64,000 bases of DNA from Anticarsia gemmatalis (GCF_050436995.1 NC_134764.1:930001-994000); one strand, 5' to 3'. Positions 13,577 to 26,579 are shown, numbered from the stretch's first letter. The notes: generated from the sequence alone by a model not told the origin. Numbers and translations are program-made.

Positions 13577-13755
13577 GTTAAAATCAAAATCAAAATCAAA
13601 TCATTTATTCATATAGGTCAAATGCTGACACTTATGATAGTCAATGATACAAAGAGTGAATTTACCGCCAGTTCGGAAGGTAGGGCCAATGAGAAGAGCT
13701 GGCAAGAAACTCTTGGCCACTCTTTTTAATCGCCAAATGGTTTTAACAATATAAT
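13577..13755 (-). repeat. LINE 3' end with (GATTTT)n tail
   Basis: The plus strand begins with repeated AAAATC units and continues with a block common at the 3' ends of lepidopteran non-LTR retrotransposons, including CCGCCAGTTCGGAAGGTAGG and AAGAGCTGGCAAGAAACTC. The tail at the left places the element on the minus strand. It is 5'-truncated and no reverse transcriptase remains. Confidence 0.7.
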
Positions 13756-14870
13756 TATGTCTGGTATAAATCATTGATTATGTAAGGAGCTGCTACCAAC
13801 ACCACCGAAAACACTTTGATCATTTAGTAAAAAATCCTATATATCCATATATCTATAAATCCAGCAAAATAGCTTTTCTTTAAAATAAAGAACCTTTCAA
13901 CAAATATGGTGACAAACGAGTGTATTAATAGTACTTAACAAGTTTTGTACATACATACAAAAAATAATGTATTCTCAAGAAAGATCATATGAACTGAAAA
14001 CATATTTGTAAAGGAATTATGACTTATAAGGTAATTGCTATGCGTTAATTTCATAATACGAAACATTACGCGGTAAAATTGACTTTTTAAATATTTATTT
14101 TTTTAATACGTTGGGTTGCGTTACTTTATACGCAGAAGTTATTTTGATGCGGTTTTGATTTTTATTTTTATTGATATATATTTTTAAGTGTTGTGTAACG
14201 GTGGTGTATGATTGTTGATCTAGAGGTCTTGGGTTCAATTCGATTGTCAGAAAAAGTGCTATTTAAATTCTGATTTATGTTATATCATAATTGAGTTCAG
14301 CAACTTGTCTGGTGGTCTTGGGTGCGATTCTTTAGTAAAAAAAGCGCTACTGGAATCATTAAAAAAATTATTTGAATATTTTATAGTAGGTACATAGACA
14401 AAGTGTCCAGTATATATCAATAGATTTCTTTTACATCGGACTTTCATAAAAAACGGCAAATTCATAAACTTCTGCCTATACCTTAGATAACACGTGATGT
14501 TTACATTTCATGATGAAACATCATACTATTATTTTTTCTACCATAATACATCCAGTATGGGGTATTTTTTGCGTTAAATGTTAATTTCGCATAATAATTC
14601 ATGTTGTTCAATAAATAATTGTAGGTTAATGAGTCGACGTGTTAAGCGATCTAATTATAGTACATTAGTGTGGTCAGGTGTGGTCGTGGACCATAAAAAT
14701 AGGTATTATGGTCATGTTTTTTGAGAATATTATGATATTGTGTAGACATGAAAAGTCAATCGAATTATGGGCTTGTGTGGTGTAGTAATTTAAAATATAG
14801 TAAAAGAAGAAAATAATTGTGTTTTTTAGTTATTGGGTTTGGGTAGGCATAGTTTCCGTTATACTAAAAA

Positions 14871-15132
14871 CTAGCTGACCCGCGCAACTTCGCTTGCGTC
14901 ACGTAAGAGAGAATGGGTCATAATTTCCCCCGTTTTTGTAACATTTTTCGTTACTACTCCGCTCCTAATGGCCGTAGCGTGATGTTATATTCCTTCCTTC
15001 CTTCCTCGATAAATGGGCTATCTAACAGTGAAATAATTTTTCAAATCGGACCAGTAGTTCCTGAGATTAGCGCGTTCAAACAAACAAACAAACAAACAAA
15101 CAAACTCTTCAGCTTTATAATATTAGTATAGA
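14871..15132 (-). mobile_element. Non-autonomous Lep1-type Helitron, copy 1
   Basis: On the minus strand it runs TCTATACTAATATTATAAAG ... GTCAGCTAG and is flanked by A on the 5' side and T on the 3' side, the A|TC...CTAG|T insertion pattern of Helitrons. A subterminal hairpin (CGCAA, GCGAAG, TTGCG) lies just before the CTAG end. It contains an internal (GTTT)n run and no ORF of interest. A near-identical copy in the other orientation lies at 51709-51962. Confidence 0.85.
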
Positions 15133-17407
15133 TATGAAATTACAGAGGAAGGAAGTATGTATGTTACTTGAAATCTTGTGATTTTTGAGAAATGGCCATG
15201 AGTATGTAATTTCTTAGAACATAATTATAATTTTATAAGAAAACATGGCTAAATAGAAACTCATAAATTAATTTTGAAACTAAACCCTTAAAAAAGCTTG
15301 TTTCTTACTAGCTTTTAGGGTTAAACCGAGCCTAAGAGTCACATAGTAAAAATTTAGTAAAAAGTCACTAATAAACACGTTGTTTTTACATCACAGTCGG
15401 GTAAAAAACCCACCCAGTGTTATTCTCTTATCCAGAAATCTATCAATAATTCAATTTTCACCTTAACATGTTTGTTTAAAGTGCTAAGATGTATCTATGG
15501 TTTATGACAGAGGGCTGTGTCGATGCTAATCAATTTTATAACTCTATGGGGTGCAGGTTTGATTTTGTACAATATGTTGTGGGATGTCATTTTTGTGAGG
15601 GATTTTTTATTTATGTATAGTTGTTATTTTGTAGTGTTTTCGTAGCGTTATGTAGTGTAAAAAGAAATTTTAATTTACATAAAATGCCGAAAACCTTATT
15701 TTTCAATAATTACTACGCAAAGAAATTTAATAAAATAGCCATTTATTTTCATGATTTTTGTTATTTTATTCTGCCTTCTAATAAATCAAAATAATAGATC
15801 ATTTTATAGACCCAAATATAGACAAAACATATTTACTATTCTATCCATAAAATAGCCAAATCAACTTTATTCCTACCAACTGAACGAACTTAAAATAACC
15901 TTTTCATAGTATACTTTCAGTCAAAAATACCAATAAAAATCACCAATCATACATTTATGACTTACAAATGACGTCACAATGTTTGACAAGTCACGTCACT
16001 GTTGTCAAAAGTTTCAGCGTGACGTTTATTGACAAACACGTCAAACACTGCAATATTACTTGTTCGTGATAGGGGTTGGTGTGTTCAATATCGTTTTTTA
16101 TGTGTTTCTTGGCTTTATAGGTATTGTAATGTGAATTTATAGGAATATTTGTGTTAACTAGTTGCTAGAAAAAAATACTATATTTAATAATATTTGCTAT
16201 ATGTATAGAAAAATAGATAAAATTGCTAGAAACTGAATTATGTTTTTTCACCAATCAAATATTTGTCCTTTCCGTTTGGTTTCAGAAGACTTCCGAATCT
16301 TATCTATTATTTAAATGACACTTATTAAAGTTTCCTTGATGCTAAGAAACTATACAGAACTTTCTTTTTCATAGAAAACAAAGTACATTATAATTCTTCT
16401 TACCGTCAAAAGGTACGGAATATTGCACATTATTCTATTGACAACTCCATGCCTTTATTTCATTTATTGCCTTTTGTACCAAAACACACAGTAGGTACCT
16501 AACACACGCCCTCTCGCGACAACCGATGGCAACAAATTAATAATTAATTCGCGTAAAACGAAACGTCCCTTTTTGTTTTCAAAATTCATTGACGTTCGAA
16601 ACGTGTTCGTTTTTTGAACTCGTGAGAAGATTGTCTTTGAATATTGACAATTGTCTTTGGTTACATTGAAAATTGTTTATTTGACCTTTCGATGAACTTT
16701 TGTAGAGTTTTTTTATATTTATTTTTAAATATCTGTCAACGGATAATGATTGTTGAAGTTTTAAAATTATTGTTAATTGTTAAACAAATATAATTTGTGA
16801 GTACTCACTGTATTTTTTCATACGGGAACTTAAATTACCTGGAAAAGACAATTAAAATTAATAAAGGCAAAAACAAAGAAATCGTTTTTGAAAAGACGTG
16901 AACGGTTTGATTATAGAAGTACAGTTTCAATTAATATGCAAATTAATATGATCTACGTAGATTTTTCTTCAGCCCATTATTGTGCAAGGATCTTTCAGAA
17001 TGAGGAAGGGTAATAAATATTATAAGAAGAGGTTTTTTCGAAATTACACTTTTAAAAACTATAAATATTTGAGTAGTTGCTTTTGAAAAAGAATTATCGA
17101 TATTTGTTTTGTCTTTTTCTGAGGAGAACTTTGATGTGATGTTTCATGTGATAGATAGGGGGACTTTAGGAGATATAAAGGATTATAAAGTAGAGCAATG
17201 CGGGCGTCGCCATTAAATTATAACTAACATTATTTACTTTATAGCCGATCGTTTTACTACTAACATTAAATTTGTATTGAATTATCATTATATTTTATTA
17301 TCCCTTTTGATTTTCAGACACTAAAATATAAGTAGTTTTATAGTATAGTGATAGATTTTATGCTCATTTGAATTAAACGCCTTTGATGATAATTTTTTTA
17401 ACTATGA
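15133..17407. other. AT-rich intronic sequence with a TGTCAA/TGACGT cluster
   Basis: No gene or element ends were recognised. The only structured part is about 15965-16055, where TGACGTCA, TTTGACA, TGTCAAA and CGTCAAA words crowd together in both orientations. Confidence 0.5.
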
Positions 17408-17550
17408 CTATCCCACTGCTGAGCAAAGGTCTCCTACCGAACGATAGATGGGTTAGGCCTTGGGTTCACCACGCTGGCCAATTAGGGGCCTTTACATGAC
17501 TTTAAGAAATGTAGAAGACTTGAAGAATTTTAAGGCATGCAATGCTTTAC
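17408..17550 (-). repeat. Repeat L copy, with extended body
   Basis: The antisense copy reads CCCACTGCTGAGCAAAGGTC ... ACCACGCTGGCCAATTAGGG, then continues into AAGGCATGCAATG. The order matches the longer copy at 21988-22262. Confidence 0.65.
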
Positions 17551-20500
17551 CACAGTATTTTTTAACATTAAATAATAAAATAAAAATACTTCTTATCAAT
17601 TAGTATTTTAAACGTATATACGAGTTCTTGTTGAATATATTTTTTACTATGCGTCCACTACTAGGCAGGTGAGTAGGTACGTTCCTACCTGCGGCTGAGC
17701 AAAACCAAACAAACCTTTAATTATCTATGCGCTCATCGCCCGCCCTCACCCACCGATGACATACATAAAAACATTTTTATTTCACTATAAATAACAATAA
17801 AAGCAACATAAAATAGTTTACTTGGCCACGATCAATACCAAACATTTAACTACCATTTTATTACTCAAAGATGGAAGCCGAAATGCCTAATTTGACTTCA
17901 TTAAGTGCTCGAAAAACAATAAAATTATATTTAACAAAATAAAAATATCCTCCCTATCCGTAATCTGTGTAATATATCGGTATATTTACATATTAAAAGC
18001 TTATTTTCCAGTTTCAATTTTATAGTCGTATCAAGACTTGTTCTCGACTAGTAATATAACGCTAAGATATAGATTTACAATAACTAGGTGTGAAATACCT
18101 TGTATTCGTGATAGCCTCATTATGAACAAGAAAATCAACACTTTACGAGTAATGCCGCCGAACAAAATCTAGCGCGATAAAACAAAACAACGAAACCCGA
18201 GTAATTTATTCGCGTTTTCGAACGCAAATGTCAGAACCTTAAGACAATGCCGTTGTTTTTTTATAAACAAAACAACACGCAACATGTCAATAAGAGCTGG
18301 CTGGAAAAAATAACCCCTTTTTAAATTTCGAATCGATCCTTTCACACTTGGAACAAGCGGCCGCGACGGTTGATTTCCGTTCTTAATTCAAACAGAAGCT
18401 TCTTTTAAATAGGTTTTATTTCTTTTCGAAATCTGAATAAGCATAGAGTGCGGAACTCGATCGGTAATTTGAATACCGAATGAGATTCGAATTTCGATTA
18501 TAGATTCATTCGATAAGTGACCTCGTTTAAAGGATATTGCTTATTTTATCGATCGGGCTATTCATTGATTTAATCAAAAGGGTTTTTATTTAAATAAGAC
18601 TAATTTAAACCGGAGTCGATATAAATTTAATGTCATCATAACTACAGCACGTTGGAATTGCATATCAACGTTTAATTATCTTAGATCTGTCGATATCCTT
18701 GTGTATTTATTGCGAAACAAGTGGTCAGGGGTCTTTGGAACATTAAAGACAACCGGCTATAACGTTAAATAATTAAATTTGTAGTATCGGACTAAGAACA
18801 TAAGTTCTCATTAGTGGTAAACATTGCTTTTTTGAGCTTCAATACGGGGAATACGTGTGATTCGTTAAACTCTTCAATAAATAACGTGCGAACAGGTCGC
18901 CGTCGTAAATTTCCAAACGTTCAGAATGTATCCGATCACGAAGCCGGTGTGACTTTCATTGGATTAGAAAAATAAAATCTATAAAAACTCATAAAGTGCT
19001 CATAAACACGAAGGAGGTAATAAAAAACAGTCCGATGTCGTCTCTCAGCTGTCGCGCGCTATTTCCGAACGAAACGACATTCAAAAATCGAACTCCATCG
19101 AACCACGAGGGGGATATCGTTACGATTTTAAAATTAGAACGTTCTTTTTCTTTTAACGTTTTCATCTCGTGTTATTGCTTATGTCCTGTTCATATTGAGT
19201 GCCTGCTACTACTGAATGTGTGACGTCATTTCACATGCTTTTCACATTCAGGCGAGCAATAAAGATGTATTTGAGCGACGCTATTTGCTTCAGTGCGGAA
19301 AAGATTAAATTATTTTATTCTTGATTGATCATTAATAATCTATTTATTAGTCTGTTTATGTAAATTGCTTGTTAATTATTTGACTTTATTGTGGTAAATG
19401 CGATATTTATCGTATAGTCGCACGAATAATTATTTGATTGGCAGTCTTATTGCTTTATCTTGAAGTAGTAATTTCCATAGCAATTTAAAACTTAATTAAT
19501 TGCATCAATCCAAATCTTCGAAGATGCATTATTTGTATAAATCAATCTTCATTTACCAACTATGACGTTATAATTGATGATAATGCACTTGATCTCGATT
19601 TCTTCCTAAATATGTATTGTTGATCTCCTTATATTGAACATCTCTGAATGCATTTTTGTAACACTGTACACATGTTTAAACAAATAAATACATCTATATC
19701 TCTATATTAAGCTATTCGTACAAGTGAATAAATACATTAAGGAAAATATGAAAAACTCACATGTTTTCGTAAGTAAAAGCGTCATTATCCCAAAAACATG
19801 TGCCAAGTAGGTGAGTGTCAATGAAACAAAACACAATGACACTATTTATAGACCATTTTTATTTAAATATTACTTTGTAAAGAAATTAATGTCATAAAAA
19901 CTGAATTTATTCTAGTGACCGTTACAAAATCGGTTACAACACCGCTCCGTTTTACGGAATGTTAGAAGATTATTTTTTTTATAGCGTAACACGTGTTCAC
20001 ACTATCTCGGAGACATTGTTGTCGCGATTAAAGATGAGTGAAATGAAACGTTGCGTTCGAATTTCCCGGTATTTGTAGATGAATGGCGATGATTCACACG
20101 ACATGCGGAATTCGAATCGCTGTTCGGAATTTCAAAATTTAAAATACGAATTCCTGAAAAAAGTAATTCTAATTATCTATTGTGACTATAATCTGTATTT
20201 TAACGTTCTTTATTTAAAATATTATGTGGGCGGACAAACTAAGTCGTTTACACTTTAGTGCTGTTTAAGTTATAAAATTATTTTTAATAATTAATACAGT
20301 CATAAAAATATGATTTTTCGTATAATCAGTAGTAAAACTCGATTTGGACATGATTAATAAAACGTATTTCATCGATTTTTATAACTTTATAAATAAAATA
20401 TTTATGGAATAATTAAATGTTAAGCTGTATTAAGTTGATATTTTTGTGTATTTTATCGGTAGCATATTAATGAGATGTTTTATTGACCGCCATATATCGA

Positions 20501-21987
20501 TTATATTGACATTTAGATTTGTAAAACGAGAATAATAAAGGAAACGTTTATAGTGTCGATATTTGCAATTATGAATAGTTAATCAATCACATCCGTGCGT
20601 TCGTTTTCTAGAAGATAATTTACTTCCTGTTCTAATAAAATTTCTATTTCAATTGCTGTCCTACTTTCAATCACCCTAAAGGCCTTACCGATCTCCGCGC
20701 AAATCCCCGACGTCCGTTACGTTCCTTGTGTCCACCGACACAGCGGACACAGCCGACACAGCGGACACTGTCTGACACCGACACTACTGACTGACACCTC
20801 TCAGACGATACTCTCGCCTGCTCTAAACACGGCTCATTGATTCCAAGGATTGTTCCACCATTTCACAAGAAATCATTTTCAAAATTATTTTCAGTTTGAT
20901 AGCCATGTTGTGGGAAGCGAAATTTTAGGTTTACGGTCGTCCTAAAATTATTTATTTTTTGATCAAATTAACCCGTTTCAAATTCCACGTCAAAATTTAT
21001 TTACTACAGACTTTAATTTTAAATTATGGATCATATAAAATGTTGTAAGTCGATCATTAAAACGCGCTAGTATTATGACATAGCATCTTAGTTACGATAA
21101 TCGCCCATCACTAACTCGGAATATACAAAAATAATCCACGCCCACGATCATAAAAACAAAAAGAAAAATTGTTAAAAGCGCAAATAAATTTAATATTACC
21201 AATCTCGAAATGTTTCGTAACGAAAATCATTAAACTGACAAACATCGTAAAGTGGCGACGAAATAGAACGCGTTCGTCGGTTTATATTTTAAATTAAGAA
21301 TACGACATATTTTTAAAAGTTCGAACGTCGACATTTAAAACTAATCGCTGTTTTCGATTCCCGCGCGTATTTTGAAAGAGTTCGAACACGGACGGGGTGT
21401 TCTAAATTTGAAATGTTTTCGATTTTCGAACGGCTGCCGGGAGACGTCAATGGCGCCGTGAAAAATTGCGCGGAATAATGAAATGCGTTTGTTTAAGATT
21501 TTATAATTGTCTCTGGAGTGTGGTGTCATGTCGGCTGATGAGTATTTGTTATAATTTCGTTGTTGTTGCAGCGTGTTCGTGTAACAGTGACAAAGGGCTC
21601 CTGACACGTAAGAATTTGAAACTTGCGTAAACTGTCAGATTAGTGGCGGAATAAAATGTATGAAAAACAAAACAAAAGATTTTATTGTTCCAAAAACCTA
21701 AATTATGATCGGTTAAAACATTATTTCCTGTGGAATATGTTCAAAAAGTTCGCATTAATCAGTAATGTTGGCACAAAACCACGTAAGAGAGGAAAACCCC
21801 GGATGACAAATTTCAAAAATCATTGTTTAAATGTACGCTTAGAATATGTTATAAGAATAGTGACGTCATAATGTCAGATTCTTATCTATAAAGTGCAATA
21901 CTTGATATCTACTAAACTCTTGTAATTCATGACTTTCCTTGACTTACTTAAACAAATCCACATTACTGAGAGTTTACTTCAAAATCA
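17551..21987. other. Intronic sequence, mostly unique
   Basis: No transposon ends or exons were recognised. GC-richer patches occur at 20690-20820 and 21340-21490. The 88-codon minus-strand frame over the latter lacks any known motif and is not bounded by splice sites. Confidence 0.5.
20727..20795. repeat. Short GACAC-rich minisatellite
   Basis: CCGACACAGCGGACACAG is repeated nearly twice and is followed by further GACAC units (CTGACACCGACAC). Locally GC-rich in an AT-rich setting. Confidence 0.65.
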
Positions 21988-22262
21988 CAATACCTCTTGC
22001 CTAACGGAGTAATGAGGGAGAGGTTAGGCTTTGAGTCCAGCATGCTAGCCGAGTGCAGGTTGGGGACTTTGCATACCTTAAGAACTGTTCTAAAGAACTC
22101 TCAGGCATGTATGTTTGCATTGCAATGTTTTCCTTCGCCGTTGGAACAAGTGATAATTATTTCTAGTACACACATAACTTGGAAAATTCGTTGGTGTCCT
22201 CAGTGCTGCCCAGGCTACGAACCGTCGACCACTTGCGTGTAACTTATGCCACTCGGCTATCA
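21988..22262 (-). repeat. tRNA-derived SINE carrying repeat L tail, host of a nested insertion
   Basis: From left to right it has the antisense repeat L tail, GTTGGGGACTTTGCATACC, AAGTGATAATTATTTCTAGTA, then CGAACCGTCGACC and GCCACTCGGCTATCACTGC, which read on the minus strand as a tRNA-like head with A and B boxes. This shows that repeat L is the 3' part of a tRNA-headed SINE. The head end is interrupted by the younger SINE at 22278-22431. Confidence 0.7.
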
Positions 22263-22277
22263 CTGCTCTTACTACCT

Positions 22278-22431
22278 TTTTTTTTTACTTGGTTAATGCA
22301 TGAAATTGCATCCCCAACACCCGGGGGAGCGCTGGGGTATGTGGGGCTCTCCGAACCAGAAGGGCAAGGCCTACCCACTAAACCACCAAGGTGTTGCCTC
22401 CTCACCGCTGAGTGCCGAGGCCACGGGAACG
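22278..22431 (-). mobile_element. Young nested SINE with poly(A) and 16-bp target duplication
   Basis: The insertion is bracketed by a perfect direct repeat, ACTGCTCTTACTACCT, at 22262-22277 and 22432-22447. The left end is a T run (poly(A) on the minus strand). The minus strand contains GGTTTAGTGGGTAGG (A-box-like) and GGTTCGGAG (B-box-like). An intact target duplication indicates a fairly recent L1-style retroposition. Confidence 0.85.
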
Positions 22432-23504
22432 ACTGCTCTTACTACCTAATACATAAGTAGATGTTATATTATAAAGCAGTTGAAATTTCCCTACAGTTTC
22501 TCTACGATCGGTACTTAAAGTCCGGTGGTATGAAGTCATTTCTCACAGTCGTACAGATGCGTATCGCGGCGAACAATGGCTGAGTTTGCCGCGTACCGTC
22601 AGCACTGCATACGAGAAAGTTTTCACGAAAAGTACGGCTTTTTTGGAGAGTATTTAGGGATAGTAGGTATACCTCTGATTATTATGGGTATTTCAGAATT
22701 TAAAGAAATGAGATATGGCCTATTTCGTAATGCGAACTTGTCACCTCTAAGAACGCTTTAGAAATACTTTTGCTAGTGTTTATTACGTAGACAATAATAA
22801 AAACATGCTTTACTCCTACTCAGATATAAGAAATCTATCGAAAGCTACTGCCGGTGCTGCAAATTCATATTTTCTTTCTAAGTAAGTTGGTTTTCCTTAT
22901 TTTCTCTGACCCTTACTCAAAATTATTTGCATTTGAGTACCACAAAAGTTACTAAAAACCCAATTCTTATATGCCAACAGTATTACCTAAACAAATAACA
23001 CTTAACTCGAACATAATCGACGTATTTCACAACTACAACAATACGAGACAAATCTTCAGATCTATCCCTGAACAATAAGCTCTTGTGTCGCACACTTTTT
23101 TGCACTCCGTACATTTTGCAGTTCGATAGCAATCAGTCAAACATGAATGACATTTCAGTCGAACTGACATTTCGTACAGCTGTCAAAACTACCCACATAC
23201 CTTATTTCGACGACATAAAGTTGAAATTCGCTTAGCAAATGATATTTCGATGGTAGTTTTAGCTTGGCATGTTTTGCACAACGTATAAATTGTTCTCGCT
23301 TAGGTAACTGGCAGTTATTTGCTAAATGCTAAGATTTCTAATGGAAAGGTTTAGGTTCTGTTTATGTTAAAATTATTAGTCATTGATTTAAGATATGGAA
23401 ATATTAAGTTATTGCTGAAATAGACAGTTTCTGTAACATTTAGGATATTATACATATAGATTATAGTCAAAGATCTTATGATTCCAGAACAACGCTGACA
23501 TAAA

Positions 23505-23556
23505 AAGAATACACACGGTCGAATTAAAAAACCTCCTTTTTTGAAGTCGGTTAAAA
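23505..23556 (+). repeat. Retroposon tail fragment
   Basis: GGTCGAATTAAAAAACCTCC and TTTTTTGAAGTCGGTTAAAA, matching the tail of the repeat at 5060-5117. Confidence 0.5.
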
Positions 23557-23992
23557 CTTAGCAAATGAATTTAGATCTTTTATATTTTTTAAATAAAACA
23601 AAAGCAAAAAAAATGTTTTAAAATGTGTAAGATATTTTTATCTTCGACTTCGAGAAACCGATCGAGTGATCGATATTCCCAGTAATCTAATTAAATCGAA
23701 TCAAAAACTGTAATAGTGTCCAGTGATATATGTCCCGACATTAATACGATTTCTAATGAAAACCCTTAAATTATCTCACATTAGTTTCCTATATATCACC
23801 GGTCGATATCTTAAGGCACTCTACATTAAAGTTTACGGGTCGTTATTTTAGGTAAAGAGTACCCAATTAACCTTTTAAGTTTGAGCGACATCACTTAACT
23901 GTCACATACGGAAATAGCATCGTAAATTAACAACACTAACCATTTGTAACTGTTACTCGATACAATTATTAATCGACTAAGTCATCGATTAC

Positions 23993-24060
23993 TCGATAAA
24001 CCTAATCGATTAATTAAGTGTCAATACCCAACAAGAATTCTCAATTCAAATGTGTTCATT
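23993..24060. repeat. Left copy of a roughly 70-bp direct repeat flanking a SINE
   Basis: Contains GATAAACCTAATCGATTAAT, TAAGTGTCAATA and ATTCAAATGTGTTC in the same order as 24312-24382. A duplication this long is unusual for a SINE target site. Confidence 0.8.
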
Positions 24061-24076
24061 AAAAAAAAGCAAATTG

Positions 24077-24310
24077 CACGTTTGGTGCAGTGGTTAAAGT
24101 GGTCACCTCGCTGCTATAACCGTAGCACCGCGTGTGGCGGGTTCGAAACCCACCCGGGACAAATATTTGTGTAATAAATTTATCTATTTAAGTATGTATT
24201 TAAGGTACATCATAAGTTTGTTTATCAGTTGTCTGGTTACCATAGTATAAACTCTGCTTAGTTTGGAATCAGATGACCATGTGTGAGTTGTCCACTAATA
24301 TTTATTTATT
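24077..24310 (+). mobile_element. tRNA-derived SINE, well preserved
   Basis: A-box-like TGGTGCAGTGGTTAAAGTGG and a canonical B box GGTTCGAAACC, followed by CACCCGGGACAAATATTTG. The SINE body ends in ATATTTATTTATT. The head would support RNA polymerase III initiation. It sits exactly between two copies of a roughly 70-bp direct repeat. Confidence 0.85.
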
Positions 24311-24311
24311 C

Positions 24312-24382
24312 CTTGATAAACCTAATCGATTAATTAAGTGTCAATACTCAACTACAATTTATTCTTAATTCAAATGTGTTCG
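24312..24382. repeat. Right copy of the roughly 70-bp direct repeat flanking a SINE
   Basis: Shares GATAAACCTAATCGATTAAT, TAAGTGTCAATA and ATTCAAATGTGTTC with 23993-24060. It differs by a small internal indel and several substitutions. Confidence 0.8.
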
Positions 24383-24732
24383 TCAAAATTAATCTCCGAT
24401 TCGTGTCGTGTTTGTTTTGAATTTGGAATGCAGAGGCATTCTATATTCAAATTTTTGTGTTCCACGTTTGAATGTGGTAATGACGTTATTAAAGTTTGGA
24501 GTCATAGACTATTCGTTATTTTTTTTCATTGTTAATTGTGTGGACGTTGATGAAATTTAATTTGTTCATAAATATTGTTTGAAAGTTATCTGCTACTAAA
24601 TCATATTATCAGTTAATTAAACACTGTTTGATTAAAAAGAGTTTGATATTTAGTTCAGATTGAATGGTATTTTTACCTGAACAGAGATTATTATTATTAG
24701 TGCCAATGATGGTAACAATCTAGACCTTATCA

Positions 24733-24850
24733 TTAACCCATTACGGTAATTTAAGCCCAGCAAAGGTCTTCTCGCCAAATGAGGGAGGGTCTAGAGTCTA
24801 GACCATGAGTCCTCCACGCTGGTCTAGTACAACATATAAACTTTGCATTT
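24733..24850 (-). repeat. Repeat L copy, degraded
   Basis: Antisense AACCCATTACGGTAATTTAAGCCCAGCAAAGG followed by a CCTCCACGCTGGTCTAG block. Divergent from the better copies. Confidence 0.55.
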
Positions 24851-25277
24851 ATTATATACCAGTTGAAATTTACGTACAGTTCTTCCATTTTCTATCCCTT
24901 AAACTCTATGGTATACAATTTTTCATAACTTTTCTTTCACCATAAAAAATAACCACAAAACAATTTGCCAGTTAATCATTTATTTTCAATAGATTTCAAC
25001 TAGTATTCAAATGCTAAGTAGTTCAAGGTTCCCCACTTGGTTATTACGCTCAATGGGCCGGTTACGTGATGACTGACAGACAAACGGAAACGCTAATATA
25101 TAGCGATTATCGAGACTTGTGCTGTGAACGTGTTATCGATTGGGATTTAGTGATGGGAGGTTTTTGCAGGTGGTTTTTGTACTAACCAGTAGTACAATGT
25201 TAGTCAAATTCTGGTCAACGTTAGTCTATAAAATTTTGTTTGAAATATTAGCCATTTATATTTGGGATTATAAAGAG

Positions 25278-25352
25278 GTGAATGTGGAGGGAAGAAAAGT
25301 TTGTAAGGATCGTACCAAGTGGTGTTTTTTGGTCCCTGTCTACCTCTATGTA
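25278..25352 (+). repeat. Interspersed repeat B, copy 2
   Basis: AAGTTTGTAAGGATCGTACC and AAGTGGTGTTTTTTGGTCCC, then GTCTACCTCTATG. It matches the copy at 32350-32437 over its whole length. Confidence 0.65.
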
Positions 25353-26579
25353 TATTGAATTTAAAATTAATGAAAATATTGTAACTACCCGTTAGTCAGC
25401 TGAAAAGTTTTTAACTCATGAGAAAAATACAATTAGAAATTAAGATAGACGTAAATAATATAATTCAAAGCCGTTACTATTAAACTCAGAAATATCTTCA
25501 AAAGCAACAAAAAATATTACAAAATGACCACTCGTTCAGTGATCATTTTATAAGTCTTTAAAATCTAACAATAAAATCAGTTTCGACCTAATTAACTACC
25601 AACATCAATAGTGTTGTTACCAATCGTTATATCACTAGTGCAGTCATTGTCGATACGTTTCATTCATGCCAGTGTTTGTAAACACTCACTCGACTAAACA
25701 CGCGAGCGGCGAGTGGGAAATTAGTTGGAACCAGTTGAAAGCGGTTAAGATTATGTTAATGAGTACTCCACTGCGCCCCGGCGGGATGCTACCACGCTTA
25801 TTGTTTGAGTTTAGTCGATTTAGGGAATCGATTTCGCGGATTTACTTTTTTTTTTAGACGATTTTTTTTTGTTTTGTTTTTGATGCTCAGTTTATTTGTA
25901 AACGTGATAGTAGTAATAAAAAGAACCGTTTTAATATACATTTGATGAATATAGTTAGGTCGTGTTTCTACTATTCTAAAAATAACTCAATTCTTAGTAC
26001 TTGATCACTCCGATACAATGTAACAACAATACAATAAAAGAAACAGAACAGCATAAAGTTTTTCTATTTTGTACGACATCTACAATTCTTATAATTTTTG
26101 TATGACGCATCAAGACGTTCCCACCACTTGTGAAGTGACCGACCACATGGAAATACCAGTAATAAGTAACAAACACCACGGGATAACACCCTCTATCTAC
26201 TTGTAATAAAGACTATATTAGTGTAAGTATTGAAGTAACTCTCGTAAGGCGGTGTTAACTGTGTCGAAGACTTAACATTCATGTCTCGAGGCATTCGCCT
26301 ATACCTAATAACCATCAATGATCGGGCCGATTGTGAAAAATATCATTAAAAAACCATCAGCGCTTGATGATTTGAATGTACCACAGATGATTCGTGCGGC
26401 GGCCCATCAACCACAATCGATTCTTTAGTTTTTTTTACTCGTATTTTTATTAAATTATCGAGATACGTCGGACTCGCTCGTTTATGCTTCGCGGTTTAAA
26501 CGTTTGATTTTGCGCTACCGAAATTATGTTGAATTTTAAAAGATTTTATGTTCAACAACTGCCTGTTCGGAATTGGAAA

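Noticed and set aside
13577..13620. Repeated AAAATC units considered as an independent microsatellite
   Set aside because: They are the tail of the adjacent LINE 3' end and not a separate simple repeat.
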